NCBI GenBank assembly: GCA_958418815.1
Contig: CATZGB010000013.1
Location: 8,439-72,438, forward strand
Source of the DNA: an uncultured Bacteroidales bacterium
GTDB lineage: Bacteria > Bacteroidota > Bacteroidia > Bacteroidales > Muribaculaceae
Length of the DNA: 64,000 nt
Direction of reading: 5' to 3'
Below are positions 26,825 to 35,801 of this stretch, piece after piece. Made by a program: the position numbers and the translations under genes. Position 1 is the first letter of the stretch, and each line of letters opens with the position of its first letter. Under the pieces are notes generated by a model that had not been told where the DNA came from, ran no database searches, and saw nothing but the letters and a program-made list of their open reading frames with translations.

Positions 26825-28366
26825 TTACTCTTTGGCAATCTCTCCAATAGACTTTCCGTCATCCTCTTCTTCATCAGCCGCCTCAGAGGCGGCTGATGAT
26901 GTTTGGCTTTCATCCGCCTCTTCAGTCTGCTCATCCTCTACCGGGGCCTCAACTGTGGTGTCAGCCTCGTTTTTCCTGGCAGGGGCAGAAAAGGATGAGT
27001 CTTTGCGGGTCAGCAGGGCCTTTGAACGGGCTGCCACACCCGAGCTGCAGGCGTTGAATATATTGTTGATGAAGAGGAAGTCGGTGATGCCATTGCGGCG
27101 GCAGTAATCGACAATGTTGTGGGGGAAGTAACGGAAGTCAAGCACATGCACCTCCTCGAATGACCCGAACAGATAGCCCGGGACGGCGTTGCCATAGCTG
27201 TCTTTGAGGATGGCGAGCTTCCGCCCGTTCTTGACTCCGGTCTCGACTTTGGCAATCAGGAAGTCACTCCCCATGAAGGTGAGATAGGCATTGCCGCTGC
27301 CATCCTTGAATTTCTTGAAGAACTGGGTCTTGAAGGGCCGCCCCTCCCCCACGACACGGAAATCCTTGTCGACATCCATCACCGTGAACGTGGTTGTGTA
27401 TGACTTGTCCTTTGGGGTATGGTACACGAAATCCTCGGGCGCGTTTTTCACCGAGATATCCTTGGAATAGCCATACATCGAGCCTACGAACCGGTGGATG
27501 ACATTCTCGTCGAACTCAGACAGCTGCGGGACATGGACTCCGGCCACACGGGCAAACTCACATGCGGCGTAGTAAGCCCCGAGGGGAGCCCAATGATGGT
27601 CGGTGCGCAGGTATATGTCTTCATGCACATGGTCTGAGAGGGCGGTGTAGGCGTTGACAGTGTGGACTTCCGGCGACAGCGACGAATATATGTGCTTTAT
27701 GGTCGGAAGCTGTGATTTGTAAAGCCCGGGGCGCTTGCGCGCCTCTTCAGGGCAGTAAAACTCCATGGCGATGGGGACTACCATCGAATAGACCTTCACT
27801 GTCGGGCCGAGAGCCTGATGGTAGGCGTTCACCATGGCCACATAGGGGTTGCCAGATGCCGGCGATCCGCCGAAGTTCATCAGCGCCCTCACCTTGTCGC
27901 CGCTACCGACTATCAGTATGCCCGATTTCGACATCTTCGACTCCTCTCCGTCGGCAGCAGATATATCCCCCTCGGGAATCTCCCGGTCGGCCTGTTCTCG
28001 GAGGGCATCGGCGGCTTCCTTGTCGGCCTCATCCATACCGCCGGGCATGAGGTCGGCTCCTACATCACCGGTCTGATGGAACACGAACTGGTCATCGCCC
28101 TCTCCGCGTTGCAGGGCCATGCCTTTCTTTATGGTCATGCTCAACGTCATGAAATCATCGCGGAATGGCTGGCTGTCGCTGAACCAAGAGGAGACATCCG
28201 ACGTGAAACTACCGTCGAAAAGCCTGCTGAAACTGAATTCAGGAAACTCCTTCAACTCGCGGCGCTCCACCTCTGAGAATGAGGGACGCGGGAAAAACAT
28301 GAAAATGATGGCCAGGCCGAGGAACAGGCCCCCGATCAGGGTGAGGAATATATAGGCGCGTTTCAT
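26825..28366 (-). CDS. DHHW-family (AlgJ/AlgX-like) protein of a surface O-acetylation system
   Basis: A 513-residue protein anchored by one N-terminal segment (5-24). It has the conserved YLRTDHHWAPLGAYYA motif, DHHW at 256-259, and an upstream GILIVGSGDKVRALMNF block. Such proteins have an SGNH-like fold and move acetyl groups to polysaccharides in the periplasm, working with an MBOAT partner. The MBOAT gene is 21 bp upstream, and another SGNH protein heads the operon. The last 65 residues are an unusual acidic, Ser/Ala/Glu-rich tail (ending EEEDDGKSIGEIAKE) not expected of the fold. The acceptor glycan is unknown. Confidence 0.87.
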   Translation of the reverse strand: MKRAYIFLTLIGGLFLGLAIIFMFFPRPSFSEVERRELKEFPEFSFSRLFDGSFTSDVSSWFSDSQPFRDDFMTLSMTIKKGMALQRGEGDDQFVFHQTGDVGADLMPGGMDEADKEAADALREQADREIPEGDISAADGEESKMSKSGILIVGSGDKVRALMNFGGSPASGNPYVAMVNAYHQALGPTVKVYSMVVPIAMEFYCPEEARKRPGLYKSQLPTIKHIYSSLSPEVHTVNAYTALSDHVHEDIYLRTDHHWAPLGAYYAACEFARVAGVHVPQLSEFDENVIHRFVGSMYGYSKDISVKNAPEDFVYHTPKDKSYTTTFTVMDVDKDFRVVGEGRPFKTQFFKKFKDGSGNAYLTFMGSDFLIAKVETGVKNGRKLAILKDSYGNAVPGYLFGSFEEVHVLDFRYFPHNIVDYCRRNGITDFLFINNIFNACSSGVAARSKALLTRKDSSFSAPARKNEADTTVEAPVEDEQTEEADESQTSSAASEAADEEEDDGKSIGEIAKE

Positions 28367-28387
28367 CGCGTGACGGATTGTTGATGG

Positions 28388-29833
28388 TTAGAATCTGGTG
28401 TAAAGGAAAGCATTGTTGGTGGCTCCGATCAGCAGCGCGACACTGATGACAAGAATCACCGTGGCCACGACCAGGCGCGAAAGCAGCGTGATGCTACCGA
28501 CGATTCCCATATGGCCCGGCATAAGCCTTTCGGGCACTGAGGAGACCCACCTGCGCACCGGCATACAGAAAAGGATGGCCGTAATCCACAGCCAGAAGTT
28601 GTCAAACAAAGCCCCTTCGACAGTGAAGTCGGTCGGATGGTCGGAGGCCCCGAATATCGCCTGGAAGAATGTGGATAACGCCCCCATGTCGTCAAAATAG
28701 AAGATGCCCCAGCCAAGCACGACTATCAACAGCGCGTAGACATGCAACAATGGCCTGGGAATACGGTCTTTCCAAGGTATGATGGTGAATTTCTCCACCA
28801 TTATTATCAGGCCGAAATAGAGGCCCCAGATAATGAAATTCCAGCTTGCACCGTGCCACATCCCGGTCAGGAACCATACCACGAGTATGTTGAACCACTG
28901 GCGGCGGCGGTTTCCACCCAGCGGGATGTAGACATAGTCGCGGAAGAAGCTTCCGAGCGACATATGCCACCTGCGCCAGAAGTCGGTTATCGTGTCGCAG
29001 CAATACGGATGGTTGAAGTTCTCCTTGAAATGGAATCCGAGGCATCGGCCGATACCGATTGCCATGTCGGAATATCCCGAGAAGTCGAAATAAATCTGGA
29101 AGGTGAATGCCAGGATACCGACCCAGGCGCCCCCGGTGGAAAGCGACCCGAGACCGTCGACAAGAAATCGGTCGGAAATCTCAGAGAACTGGTTGGCGAG
29201 TATCACCTTCTTGCCCAGTCCGATGAGAAACCTGAACACCCCGTCATATATGTCTTCAGCCGAAGCGTTGCGCGAATTGATTTCTCGGGCGATGGTGTCG
29301 TAACGCACAATCGGCCCGGCGATGAGCTGGGGAAACATGGATATGTACAGCAGCAGGTCGGCGTAACGGCGCTGGGCAGGCGCGTCTGACCTGTAGACAT
29401 CCACCAGATACGACACCGACTGGAAGATATAGAAGCTGATACCTATCGGAAGACTTATCTCTGGGACTGGCACTTCCAGCCCGAGGCCATTGAGCGTGCG
29501 GGCGAAGAATCCAAGGTATTTGAATGAGCCGAGAATGAGAAGGTTCATCACCAGCCCCGTCACAAGGGCGATTTTGCGGGTCGACACGCTTCTGACCATC
29601 CACAAGGCCGACAGGTAATTGAGCAGCACTGTGACTATCATCAGCAAGACATAGACAGGCTCGCCCCACGCGTAGAACAGGAGCGAGAACACCACCAGAA
29701 CGGCGTTGCGCCAGCAATGCGACGGGTTGAGCTGGTCAGGCGAATGCCTGCCGTCAAGCCATCCGCCCAGCCTGTACAGCAGTATGAAAGCCGGGAGAAA
29801 AACAAAAAGGAAAAACAGGTCGGAGAAAACCAT
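28388..29833 (-). CDS. MBOAT family O-acyltransferase (AlgI/DltB-like)
   Basis: A 481-residue polytopic membrane protein with about ten spans. The family core is intact: LPIGISFYIFQSVSYLVDVY near 128, FDFSGYSDMAIGIG near 249, FWRRWHMSLGSFFRDYVYIPLGG (285-307) and the catalytic histidine H327 in MWHGASW. AlgI-type MBOATs pass an acyl group across the membrane to partners that load it on a polymer. It sits between an SGNH hydrolase-like gene (12 bp upstream) and the DHHW gene (21 bp downstream), which forms a compact acetylation module. Confidence 0.95.
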   Translation of the reverse strand: MVFSDLFFLFVFLPAFILLYRLGGWLDGRHSPDQLNPSHCWRNAVLVVFSLLFYAWGEPVYVLLMIVTVLLNYLSALWMVRSVSTRKIALVTGLVMNLLILGSFKYLGFFARTLNGLGLEVPVPEISLPIGISFYIFQSVSYLVDVYRSDAPAQRRYADLLLYISMFPQLIAGPIVRYDTIAREINSRNASAEDIYDGVFRFLIGLGKKVILANQFSEISDRFLVDGLGSLSTGGAWVGILAFTFQIYFDFSGYSDMAIGIGRCLGFHFKENFNHPYCCDTITDFWRRWHMSLGSFFRDYVYIPLGGNRRRQWFNILVVWFLTGMWHGASWNFIIWGLYFGLIIMVEKFTIIPWKDRIPRPLLHVYALLIVVLGWGIFYFDDMGALSTFFQAIFGASDHPTDFTVEGALFDNFWLWITAILFCMPVRRWVSSVPERLMPGHMGIVGSITLLSRLVVATVILVISVALLIGATNNAFLYTRF

Positions 29834-29845
29834 TGTTGTCTACTT

Positions 29846-30685
29846 CTATTTCAATATGTCGGTGGCCTGAGCCGCCGACGGGTTGTATATGTCGTTAACG
29901 CAGTCAGCTATGACGGATGAGTTTCGGCGCGCGCCCTCCTCCGAGGTGTGTGTGCCGTCGGTGGTGAGCCTGCGGCGGGTCATCTCCCGCTCGCTGTCGA
30001 CGGGACACAACAAATCCTGACGGATCACAACCGCCCCGGTGGCTGAGGCCACTTCATCTATGATGCCACTCACATCGGCCAGCATCTCACTGGAAATCCT
30101 TATCGACTGCAACGGGGTCATGACTACGACACGCGCCGAGGGGAATCGGCCCTGCAGAATTAGCAGGTCATACCTGACGGCATCACCCAGCGACAGGACC
30201 TTTGCGGGCGGGAGGGAGAGAATCTCCCCCACATCACGCCCGAGCGTCTCCCGGGCAGTGAGACAGAATTCCTCGGGACGCAGGTGGGGAAACCACGCGT
30301 CATTAGTCCCCGCCGAAATCATTATCAGGTCTGGCTCTCGCTGCAGGCCGCTGTCGACCGCCTCCACAAGCCTGACCACCTGGTTGTATATGACATTGTC
30401 ATCTGTTATCACCTCGGAGTACTCGCCGGGATTCCTGACAGTGCGCCGGGCATGGCTCCAGGTTGCCCCGCTGCGGGCATAGCTGCGTATGCTCCGGGGC
30501 TTCATCTCCCTGGCAAACCAGCAGTTCCATCCCCGGGGATTGCCGCAGTCATCCCCGCCAATCCAGGTGTTGGAGTCACCGAGCAGCACAACTGTCTTGT
30601 CTTCCAGGACACCTTCGGCGCAAGCGCGTGTCAAGCATCCGCAGACAAGGAGCAACAACAGCACCAGCCTCTCATGTATCAACAT
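29846..30685 (-). CDS. SGNH/GDSL-type esterase or acetyltransferase-like exported protein
   Basis: About 279 residues with a signal peptide. Block I is VVLLGDSNTW, with GDSN in place of GDSL and the Ser as nucleophile; block III is SAGTNDAW; block V is TDGTHTSEEG, giving the Asp-His pair. The set is complete, so it should be an active ester hydrolase or transferase. Being first in the operon with MBOAT and DHHW proteins, it probably adds or removes acetyl groups on the same glycan. The frame extends two codons to a GTG at 30691; the ATG at 30685 is used. Confidence 0.85.
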   Translation of the reverse strand: MLIHERLVLLLLLVCGCLTRACAEGVLEDKTVVLLGDSNTWIGGDDCGNPRGWNCWFAREMKPRSIRSYARSGATWSHARRTVRNPGEYSEVITDDNVIYNQVVRLVEAVDSGLQREPDLIMISAGTNDAWFPHLRPEEFCLTARETLGRDVGEILSLPPAKVLSLGDAVRYDLLILQGRFPSARVVVMTPLQSIRISSEMLADVSGIIDEVASATGAVVIRQDLLCPVDSEREMTRRRLTTDGTHTSEEGARRNSSVIADCVNDIYNPSAAQATDILK

Positions 30686-30711
30686 TTTCACGATTAGGAT
30701 AAATTAGCCTG

Positions 30712-30719
30712 CAAAATTA
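30712..30719 (-). promoter_or_regulatory. -7 promoter box of the O-acetylation operon
   Basis: TAATTTTG on the minus strand, 26 nt before the first ATG; -33 element not clear. Confidence 0.4.
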
Positions 30720-30912
30720 CCTAATTTCAACGACAATCACATATTTTTATGCCAAAGATTGAAACCAGCGTCCTATTTCACAGGACATTTTGCGGGCAAG
30801 GGCATAAAATGGCCATCGCATCTTTCTCCAAGCCCCAGATACACAAGAACCTATTTTGCTTCATATCTGTTTAAATTAATGTGAACATATATGAAACTTA
30901 ACAACGCGGGAA

Positions 30913-32175
30913 ATGAAATATGTCTCCTCAGGCGACGGGAAGTTGCCACTTATTACTTTGATATCCATCCTGTCGGTATCGTTGACAGTAAACCTGCCCG
31001 GATTGGCAATATCCCCCATAATGGGGAAACTTGACGATGTGTTTCCCGACACGACCCAGCTACAGATACAATTGTTGTCTGTGCTGCCCAACCTTATTAT
31101 AATTCCGTTCATCATCTTCTCGGGCAAGCTTGCCAGCATGCGCAACCAGACCTGGGTGCTGTCGGCCGGACTTGCCATATTCGCCCTCTCGGCCGTGCTG
31201 TATTTCTTCGCCGATTCAATGTCGGCGCTTATCCTGATCAGCTGCCTGCTCGGAGTGGGATGCGGACTGGTCATCCCGATTGCCGCCGGGCTAATCGCCG
31301 AACATCTCTATGGCAAGGCCAGGTTCCGCGCGCTTGGCATGGAGTCAGGGGTCTCCAACGGCATGGTCATCCTCGCCACACTGTTTGTGGGCTGGATGGC
31401 TGATTATGGCTGGCATGCCTGCTTTGCCGTCTATCTCATCCCGCTTATCCCGCTTGCCTTGATGCCCTACATGACCAACCGGTTCGTAAGCCGCCACCAC
31501 ATCGCGGCGACGCCTCAAGACAACAAGCCGACCCAGGCAGCATCCGGGCCAGGCTCTACAGTCTCAGCCTCAGCAAAAGCAAAAGGGAAGCTCCCGCTCA
31601 GAACCCTCGCCGGGCTCGTGGCCCTCTATCTGACAATCACCTATTGCGTGATTGTCTTCTCCTACTACCTCCCATTCACCATGAAGCATTACGGATTCGG
31701 CACCCGCGATGTCGGCGTGGCCTCGGCGATGTTCTATGTCACAGCCACTACCGGTGGCTTCATACTACCATGGTTTCTCCATCGCTGCGGCCGCACAAGC
31801 CCGTTTGTCGCACTGGGCATATCAGCCATCGGCATATTCATGCTGGGAGTCATGCACACATACGCCTCTTACATAATCGGAGTATTGCTCATAGGCTTCG
31901 GCTACGGCATAATGCAGCCGGTCATATACAACAAGACCACCCGCATCGCCCCCGACCAGAAATCCGACACCAAATTCTTCTCAATCGTCCTGACAGGCAA
32001 CTATATCGCCATCGCGATAGCACCATTCGTGGTGGAGTTTTTTGAATTCATTTTCCATGACCGGAGCGCCGACTTCCCGTTTTTCCTAAACGGCATCATA
32101 ATGGCAGCCACAATCATCATCGGCCTCATTATGCGCAGGTCTTTCATATGGAACACCGACCCGTCAGAGGTCTGA
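30913..32175 (+). CDS. Major facilitator superfamily transporter
   Basis: 420 residues with 12 predicted spans in two bundles. They are separated by a hydrophilic loop rich in Ala, Ser and Lys (about 197-226). The first half carries the usual signature region after span 2 (SGKLASMRNQTWVLSAG). It resembles drug/proton antiporters, but the substrate cannot be told. Monocistronic on the plus strand, with about 220 bp of AT-rich DNA upstream in which no consensus promoter stands out. Confidence 0.88.
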   Translation: MKYVSSGDGKLPLITLISILSVSLTVNLPGLAISPIMGKLDDVFPDTTQLQIQLLSVLPNLIIIPFIIFSGKLASMRNQTWVLSAGLAIFALSAVLYFFADSMSALILISCLLGVGCGLVIPIAAGLIAEHLYGKARFRALGMESGVSNGMVILATLFVGWMADYGWHACFAVYLIPLIPLALMPYMTNRFVSRHHIAATPQDNKPTQAASGPGSTVSASAKAKGKLPLRTLAGLVALYLTITYCVIVFSYYLPFTMKHYGFGTRDVGVASAMFYVTATTGGFILPWFLHRCGRTSPFVALGISAIGIFMLGVMHTYASYIIGVLLIGFGYGIMQPVIYNKTTRIAPDQKSDTKFFSIVLTGNYIAIAIAPFVVEFFEFIFHDRSADFPFFLNGIIMAATIIIGLIMRRSFIWNTDPSEV

Positions 32176-32195
32176 CATGAGGCTCAGCCCCCACG

Positions 32196-32227
32196 ATTGG
32201 AAATGCGACGGTTTTTCCGTACCTTTG
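32196..32227 (+). promoter_or_regulatory. Promoter of the AlkD-like gene
   Basis: ATTG (32196-32199), 20 nt, TACCTTTG (32220-32227): near-consensus, 50 nt before the ATG. Confidence 0.6.
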
Positions 32228-32277
32228 CCGGCGACAGACATCAGCGCGCCCCGCGCTGACACATCACATCCACGCCC

Positions 32278-32994
32278 ATGCAACAGACCTCGGAAAACTG
32301 GCAAGCCCAGCTTGCCGCCGCTGCCAATCCTGAGAAAGTAGAAATATTGTCACGGTTCTTCAAGACCGGCGAAGGGGAATACGGCCACGGAGACCGGTTC
32401 ATCGGACTCTCCGTGCCGGCCAACAGGGCCATCTCCAGGAAATACGCCCTCGCGCCGCTGGATGCGATAGGGACGATGGTGAAACACCCCGTCCACGAAT
32501 ATCGCCTCGGCGGTTTTCTCGCGCTGGTAGCCAGATACCGCAAACACCCGGAGGAGACCACAAACTTTTATCTCGACAACCTGACAAAGGCTAACAACTG
32601 GGATCTCGTCGACCTCTCGGCCCCATACATACTCGGCGAGGAGTTACGGGCCGGACGCCATCACGACACAATCAGGCACCTGGCCCTGGACGAAAACCTA
32701 TGGAAACGACGCGCGTCGGTTGTCTCCACATTGCGCCCGATAATGAGAGACCGCGACATAGCCCTCGCGCTCGAGATATGCGGACTACTCGTAGCCGACC
32801 CCCATCCATTGATGCGCAAAGCTGTGGGCTGGGTGCTGCGCGAGGTCGGCAAGAAAGAGATCGATGCAATGAAAACATTTCTTTCCACCCATATTTCACT
32901 ATTGTCAGCCACCACCCTGTCTTATGCCATTGAGAAACTTCCGGCAGAAGAACGCGCCATATGGCGACAACAACGAAAGGAATCACAAAGATAA
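32278..32994 (+). CDS. AlkD-like DNA alkylation repair protein (HEAT-repeat fold)
   Basis: A 238-residue all-helical protein of the AlkC/AlkD superfamily. The key motif NNWDLVDLSAPYILG supplies W108 and D112, matching the catalytic Trp and Asp of Bacillus AlkD. PLMRKAVGWVLREVGKK near 178-195 is the second conserved block. AlkD enzymes excise 3- and 7-alkylated purines. No signal peptide. It stands alone, with its own promoter and no obvious terminator before the non-coding stretch downstream. Confidence 0.9.
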   Translation: MQQTSENWQAQLAAAANPEKVEILSRFFKTGEGEYGHGDRFIGLSVPANRAISRKYALAPLDAIGTMVKHPVHEYRLGGFLALVARYRKHPEETTNFYLDNLTKANNWDLVDLSAPYILGEELRAGRHHDTIRHLALDENLWKRRASVVSTLRPIMRDRDIALALEICGLLVADPHPLMRKAVGWVLREVGKKEIDAMKTFLSTHISLLSATTLSYAIEKLPAEERAIWRQQRKESQR

Positions 32995-33040
32995 CAAGCT
33001 TGTTTACAGCAATTTGAATCTGTTCAGATTTAGCAAAGAC

Positions 33041-33107
33041 AAAAAAAATTGATTGTCTCCCGACAACCAATCTTAGTTAACCTTAAATCTAATACCATGA
33101 AAAACAC
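33041..33107 (-). ncRNA. Candidate small RNA on the minus strand, about 65 nt
   Basis: A well-formed promoter (33112-33142) is followed at the right distance by an intrinsic terminator: stem TTGTC/GACAA closed by a GGGA tetraloop (33053-33066), then AATTTTTTTT (T tract ending about 33041). Nothing open is coded on that strand. Read on the plus strand, the same DNA looks like a translation start (ACCTTAAATCTAATACC then ATGAAAAACAC), so the RNA would be antisense to a start-site-like sequence. I do not recognise it as a named RNA family. Promoter plus terminator make transcription likely; function is unknown. Confidence 0.6.
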
Positions 33108-33111
33108 ATTG

Positions 33112-33142
33112 CAAAGGTAGGGTTTATTTCAAACACTGCAAT
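33112..33142 (-). promoter_or_regulatory. Promoter of the candidate small RNA
   Basis: ATTG (33139-33142), 19 nt, TACCTTTG (33112-33119) on the minus strand. Confidence 0.6.
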
Positions 33143-33461
33143 GGTTCAGGCCCACAAAATAGCCTTGTTTTAACTTTATTTTACACACTTTGATGGCATT
33201 TCCGGGTTTAAACAATCTTTTTGTCCGGGATTAAACTTCGTTAGCGTCATTTTGCCGGACTAATTTTTATATGGCCGAATTGACGCGGCAAACCCTTGAT
33301 AACATTCATTAACAACAGCCGTCAATCCTCTGTTTATCAACTGGATGTCAACGATTGGCCACAAACCAAAGCATAATCGTCCGCAATGTTAGCAAGGGTG
33401 AAAGTTTTTGAAAAATTACTTAAAGCCGACCCTGAGTGTTGGGTTATTTAAACGTATGGGT
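33143..33461. other. AT-rich non-coding stretch
   Basis: No reading frame with coding character on either strand. It holds runs of T/A and short direct words only, and probably serves as the upstream region of the envelope operon. Confidence 0.5.
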
Positions 33462-33512
33462 TAATTTTGCGGTGCGTTTCAACCGGAGTTTCCAAAAATG
33501 TTGCTAACTTTG
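33462..33512 (+). promoter_or_regulatory. Two -7 boxes before the envelope operon
   Basis: TAATTTTG (33462-33469) and TAACTTTG (33505-33512) both match TAnnTTTG, 69-119 nt before the DUF6242 ATG. Neither has a perfect TTTG at 20 nt. Confidence 0.45.
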
Positions 33513-33580
33513 CAGCTTGAAATGTTGCGGGTTACCGGGCGCGTTTCCCGGTTGCCCCATCGTCGTTATATTTACTAAAG

Positions 33581-35083
33581 ATGAAAAAAGGCTTCCTTTC
33601 ATATTTCCCGCTCGCGTTGCTCGCCGCGTTAGGCTCTTTTGTCACGGGTTGCAACTCAAGCGAGACCTGGGGCACGGATCCGCAGGACCTCTCCGGCACT
33701 GCCGTCACGGCTTTCTCGCTCAAAGCCGACCAGACCGTACTGAACAACCTCGACTCCGTGTATTTCTCCATTGACCTCGTGGCCGGAAAGATTTTCAACG
33801 CTTCGCCGCTGCCATACGGGACAAATGTCGACGCCATAGCCGTGAGCATCTCCAGCGACGCATGCTCCGTGGCCGAGCTCCGCATAAACGGCGACGAGGA
33901 GAAGGAAGCATCCGTGGTGGATTACCTCACCACTCCCGATGAAAAAATCGACTTCACCAACGGCCCTGTGACACTCCACCTTGTATCCGCCGACGGCCTT
34001 CACGAAAGGGATTATGAAATCCGCCTCAATGTGTCATCAGTCGTGGCAGACTCGCTGTACTGGGACGAGCTTCAGGCCGGAGTCCTCCGTGGAGTGGCCG
34101 GGATGACCCGCAGCAAGACGGTGAAATCAGGCGACAAGGCCATAATGCTCAGCACCGCCCCCAATGGCGACGCAGCCATCTCCGTTTTCATCCCCAACGC
34201 AAAAAGTGGAGGTGGCAACTGGGAAGCCGGGGTGGTCACCCCCTCTTTCGTCGACGTCAACACCCCGTCATACGGCAACCTCCTCAACGTCGGAAGCTTC
34301 ACCGCCACCACCCAGGGAGACCTGTATGTCACCGACAGCTACGGCAATCTCCACCAGAGCAATGACGGAGGCCGCTCATTCAAAATTGTCGACACCGGCT
34401 GGGAAAACATCACCGCCGCATACGACAACGCAATCATCGGCATAAAGGGAAACTCAGGCTCGCTCTCATTCGCCGCCTATCCCGCATCGGCATGGCCGCA
34501 GGCCGGACAGGCCGTTCCCGCGAAGTTCCCCGTGGAAGCCTCATCAGGAGCAGCTGAATTCTCCACCAAATGGGCCACCCTGCCCCAAATCGTCATCACC
34601 GGAGGCAAAACCGCTTCCGGGTCGTTGACCGGCTCCACCTGGGGCTTCGACGGCAAGCAATGGGCCGAACTAAGCGACCGCCTGCCGGCTGCGTCAGGCT
34701 ACTCGCTGGCGAAATACACTGTGGCTGAAACCGATACCACAAGCTGGCGCGTAAGCCAGCGCGAGGTGCTGTTAGCCTTCGGCGGGATGGGACTCAAGCC
34801 CGTCGGCGACGTGTGGATTTCCCGCGACATGGGTGTCAACTGGCAGAAAGGGTCAGAGACCCTTCAGTTGCCCGAATACATGCCGTTCACCACAGGCGCG
34901 TCATTGCTGGTTTTCGACAAGACTCTTGACGCGAACGATGCCACACCATTGGCAATCACCCCCATAACATCTTGGGAATGTCCCTACCTCTATCTCTTCG
35001 GGGGATATGACACAGCCGGCACACTGCGCCAGACCTACTGGAGCGGCGTTGTCAACCACCTCAGAATGAAACCTCTCCAATAA
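33581..35083 (+). CDS. DUF6242-type lipoprotein
   Basis: A 500-residue lipoprotein: signal peptide with FVTGC and C24 as lipid anchor. An N-terminal beta-sandwich (about 40-155) carries Ig-like strands. A C-terminal beta-propeller-like part (170-500) has repeats of the kind GDLYVTDSYGNLHQSNDGGRSF and GDVWISRDMGVNWQKGS, similar to BNR/sialidase repeats. I assign it to the DUF6242 family of Bacteroidetes by overall pattern. Function is not known. It leads a run of co-directional envelope genes ending with the Skp pair. Confidence 0.75.
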   Translation: MKKGFLSYFPLALLAALGSFVTGCNSSETWGTDPQDLSGTAVTAFSLKADQTVLNNLDSVYFSIDLVAGKIFNASPLPYGTNVDAIAVSISSDACSVAELRINGDEEKEASVVDYLTTPDEKIDFTNGPVTLHLVSADGLHERDYEIRLNVSSVVADSLYWDELQAGVLRGVAGMTRSKTVKSGDKAIMLSTAPNGDAAISVFIPNAKSGGGNWEAGVVTPSFVDVNTPSYGNLLNVGSFTATTQGDLYVTDSYGNLHQSNDGGRSFKIVDTGWENITAAYDNAIIGIKGNSGSLSFAAYPASAWPQAGQAVPAKFPVEASSGAAEFSTKWATLPQIVITGGKTASGSLTGSTWGFDGKQWAELSDRLPAASGYSLAKYTVAETDTTSWRVSQREVLLAFGGMGLKPVGDVWISRDMGVNWQKGSETLQLPEYMPFTTGASLLVFDKTLDANDATPLAITPITSWECPYLYLFGGYDTAGTLRQTYWSGVVNHLRMKPLQ

Positions 35084-35112
35084 TCCCCTCTCCCCGCCAA
35101 CGAACACGACAG

Positions 35113-35793
35113 ATGAAACGTCTGACCATCATCCTGCCAATCCTGATATGCTGCGCTTTCGCAGGCAGACTCCACGCCCAGGAATCGACCTACAAATTCG
35201 ACATGGGCGGCCAGATTGGTGTGTCAGGCTACCTCGGCGACGCGTCATCCAGCATTCTCTCCCACCCCGGAGTAGCCGGAGGACTCACATTCCGCTATCT
35301 CCCCGACGTGAGATGGAGCCTGCGCACAGTGGCCAACGTGCTGACCATAAGCGGTGACACCAAAGGAATGGATGATGTCTTCCCCGGTTTCGCCAGCTAC
35401 GACTTCAAGGCCACCGTCATCGAGCTGCAGGAAAGAATCGAATTCAATTTCTTCCCCTACGGCATCGGTGAGACCTACAAACGCCTGCGCCGCTGGACCC
35501 CATACCTCGCCGCAGGCATCGGCCTGTCGGTGTCGACATGCTCCGGCCAGACCAACGCCGGATTCAACATCCCGATGGCGTTCGGCATCAAGTACAAAGC
35601 GAAGCCACGCCTCAACCTCGCCCTCGAATTTTCAATGACGAAGGTGTTCTCCGACCATATGGACGGCCCCCTGAGCGACCTCCATCAGATCCAGAGCTCC
35701 TTCGCGAGAAACACAGACTGGTATTCTGACATCTCCTTCTCGATCACATACGAGTTTGGAGAACGATGTGCCACCTGCCACTACGTCGACTGA
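35113..35793 (+). CDS. DUF6089-type outer-membrane beta-barrel protein
   Basis: 226 residues: a signal peptide (cut after LHAQ) then amphipathic strands typical of a small barrel (FDMGGQIGVSGYLGD, PYLAAGIGLSVS, FSITYEF). Its place directly ahead of uppS and bamA, 8 bp from uppS, matches the DUF6089 gene in many Bacteroidetes. It may assist outer-membrane biogenesis; this rests on neighbourhood only. A CATCHYVD C terminus with two Cys is a minor oddity. Confidence 0.8.
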   Translation: MKRLTIILPILICCAFAGRLHAQESTYKFDMGGQIGVSGYLGDASSSILSHPGVAGGLTFRYLPDVRWSLRTVANVLTISGDTKGMDDVFPGFASYDFKATVIELQERIEFNFFPYGIGETYKRLRRWTPYLAAGIGLSVSTCSGQTNAGFNIPMAFGIKYKAKPRLNLALEFSMTKVFSDHMDGPLSDLHQIQSSFARNTDWYSDISFSITYEFGERCATCHYVD

Positions 35794-35801
35794 CACTTGA
35801 A

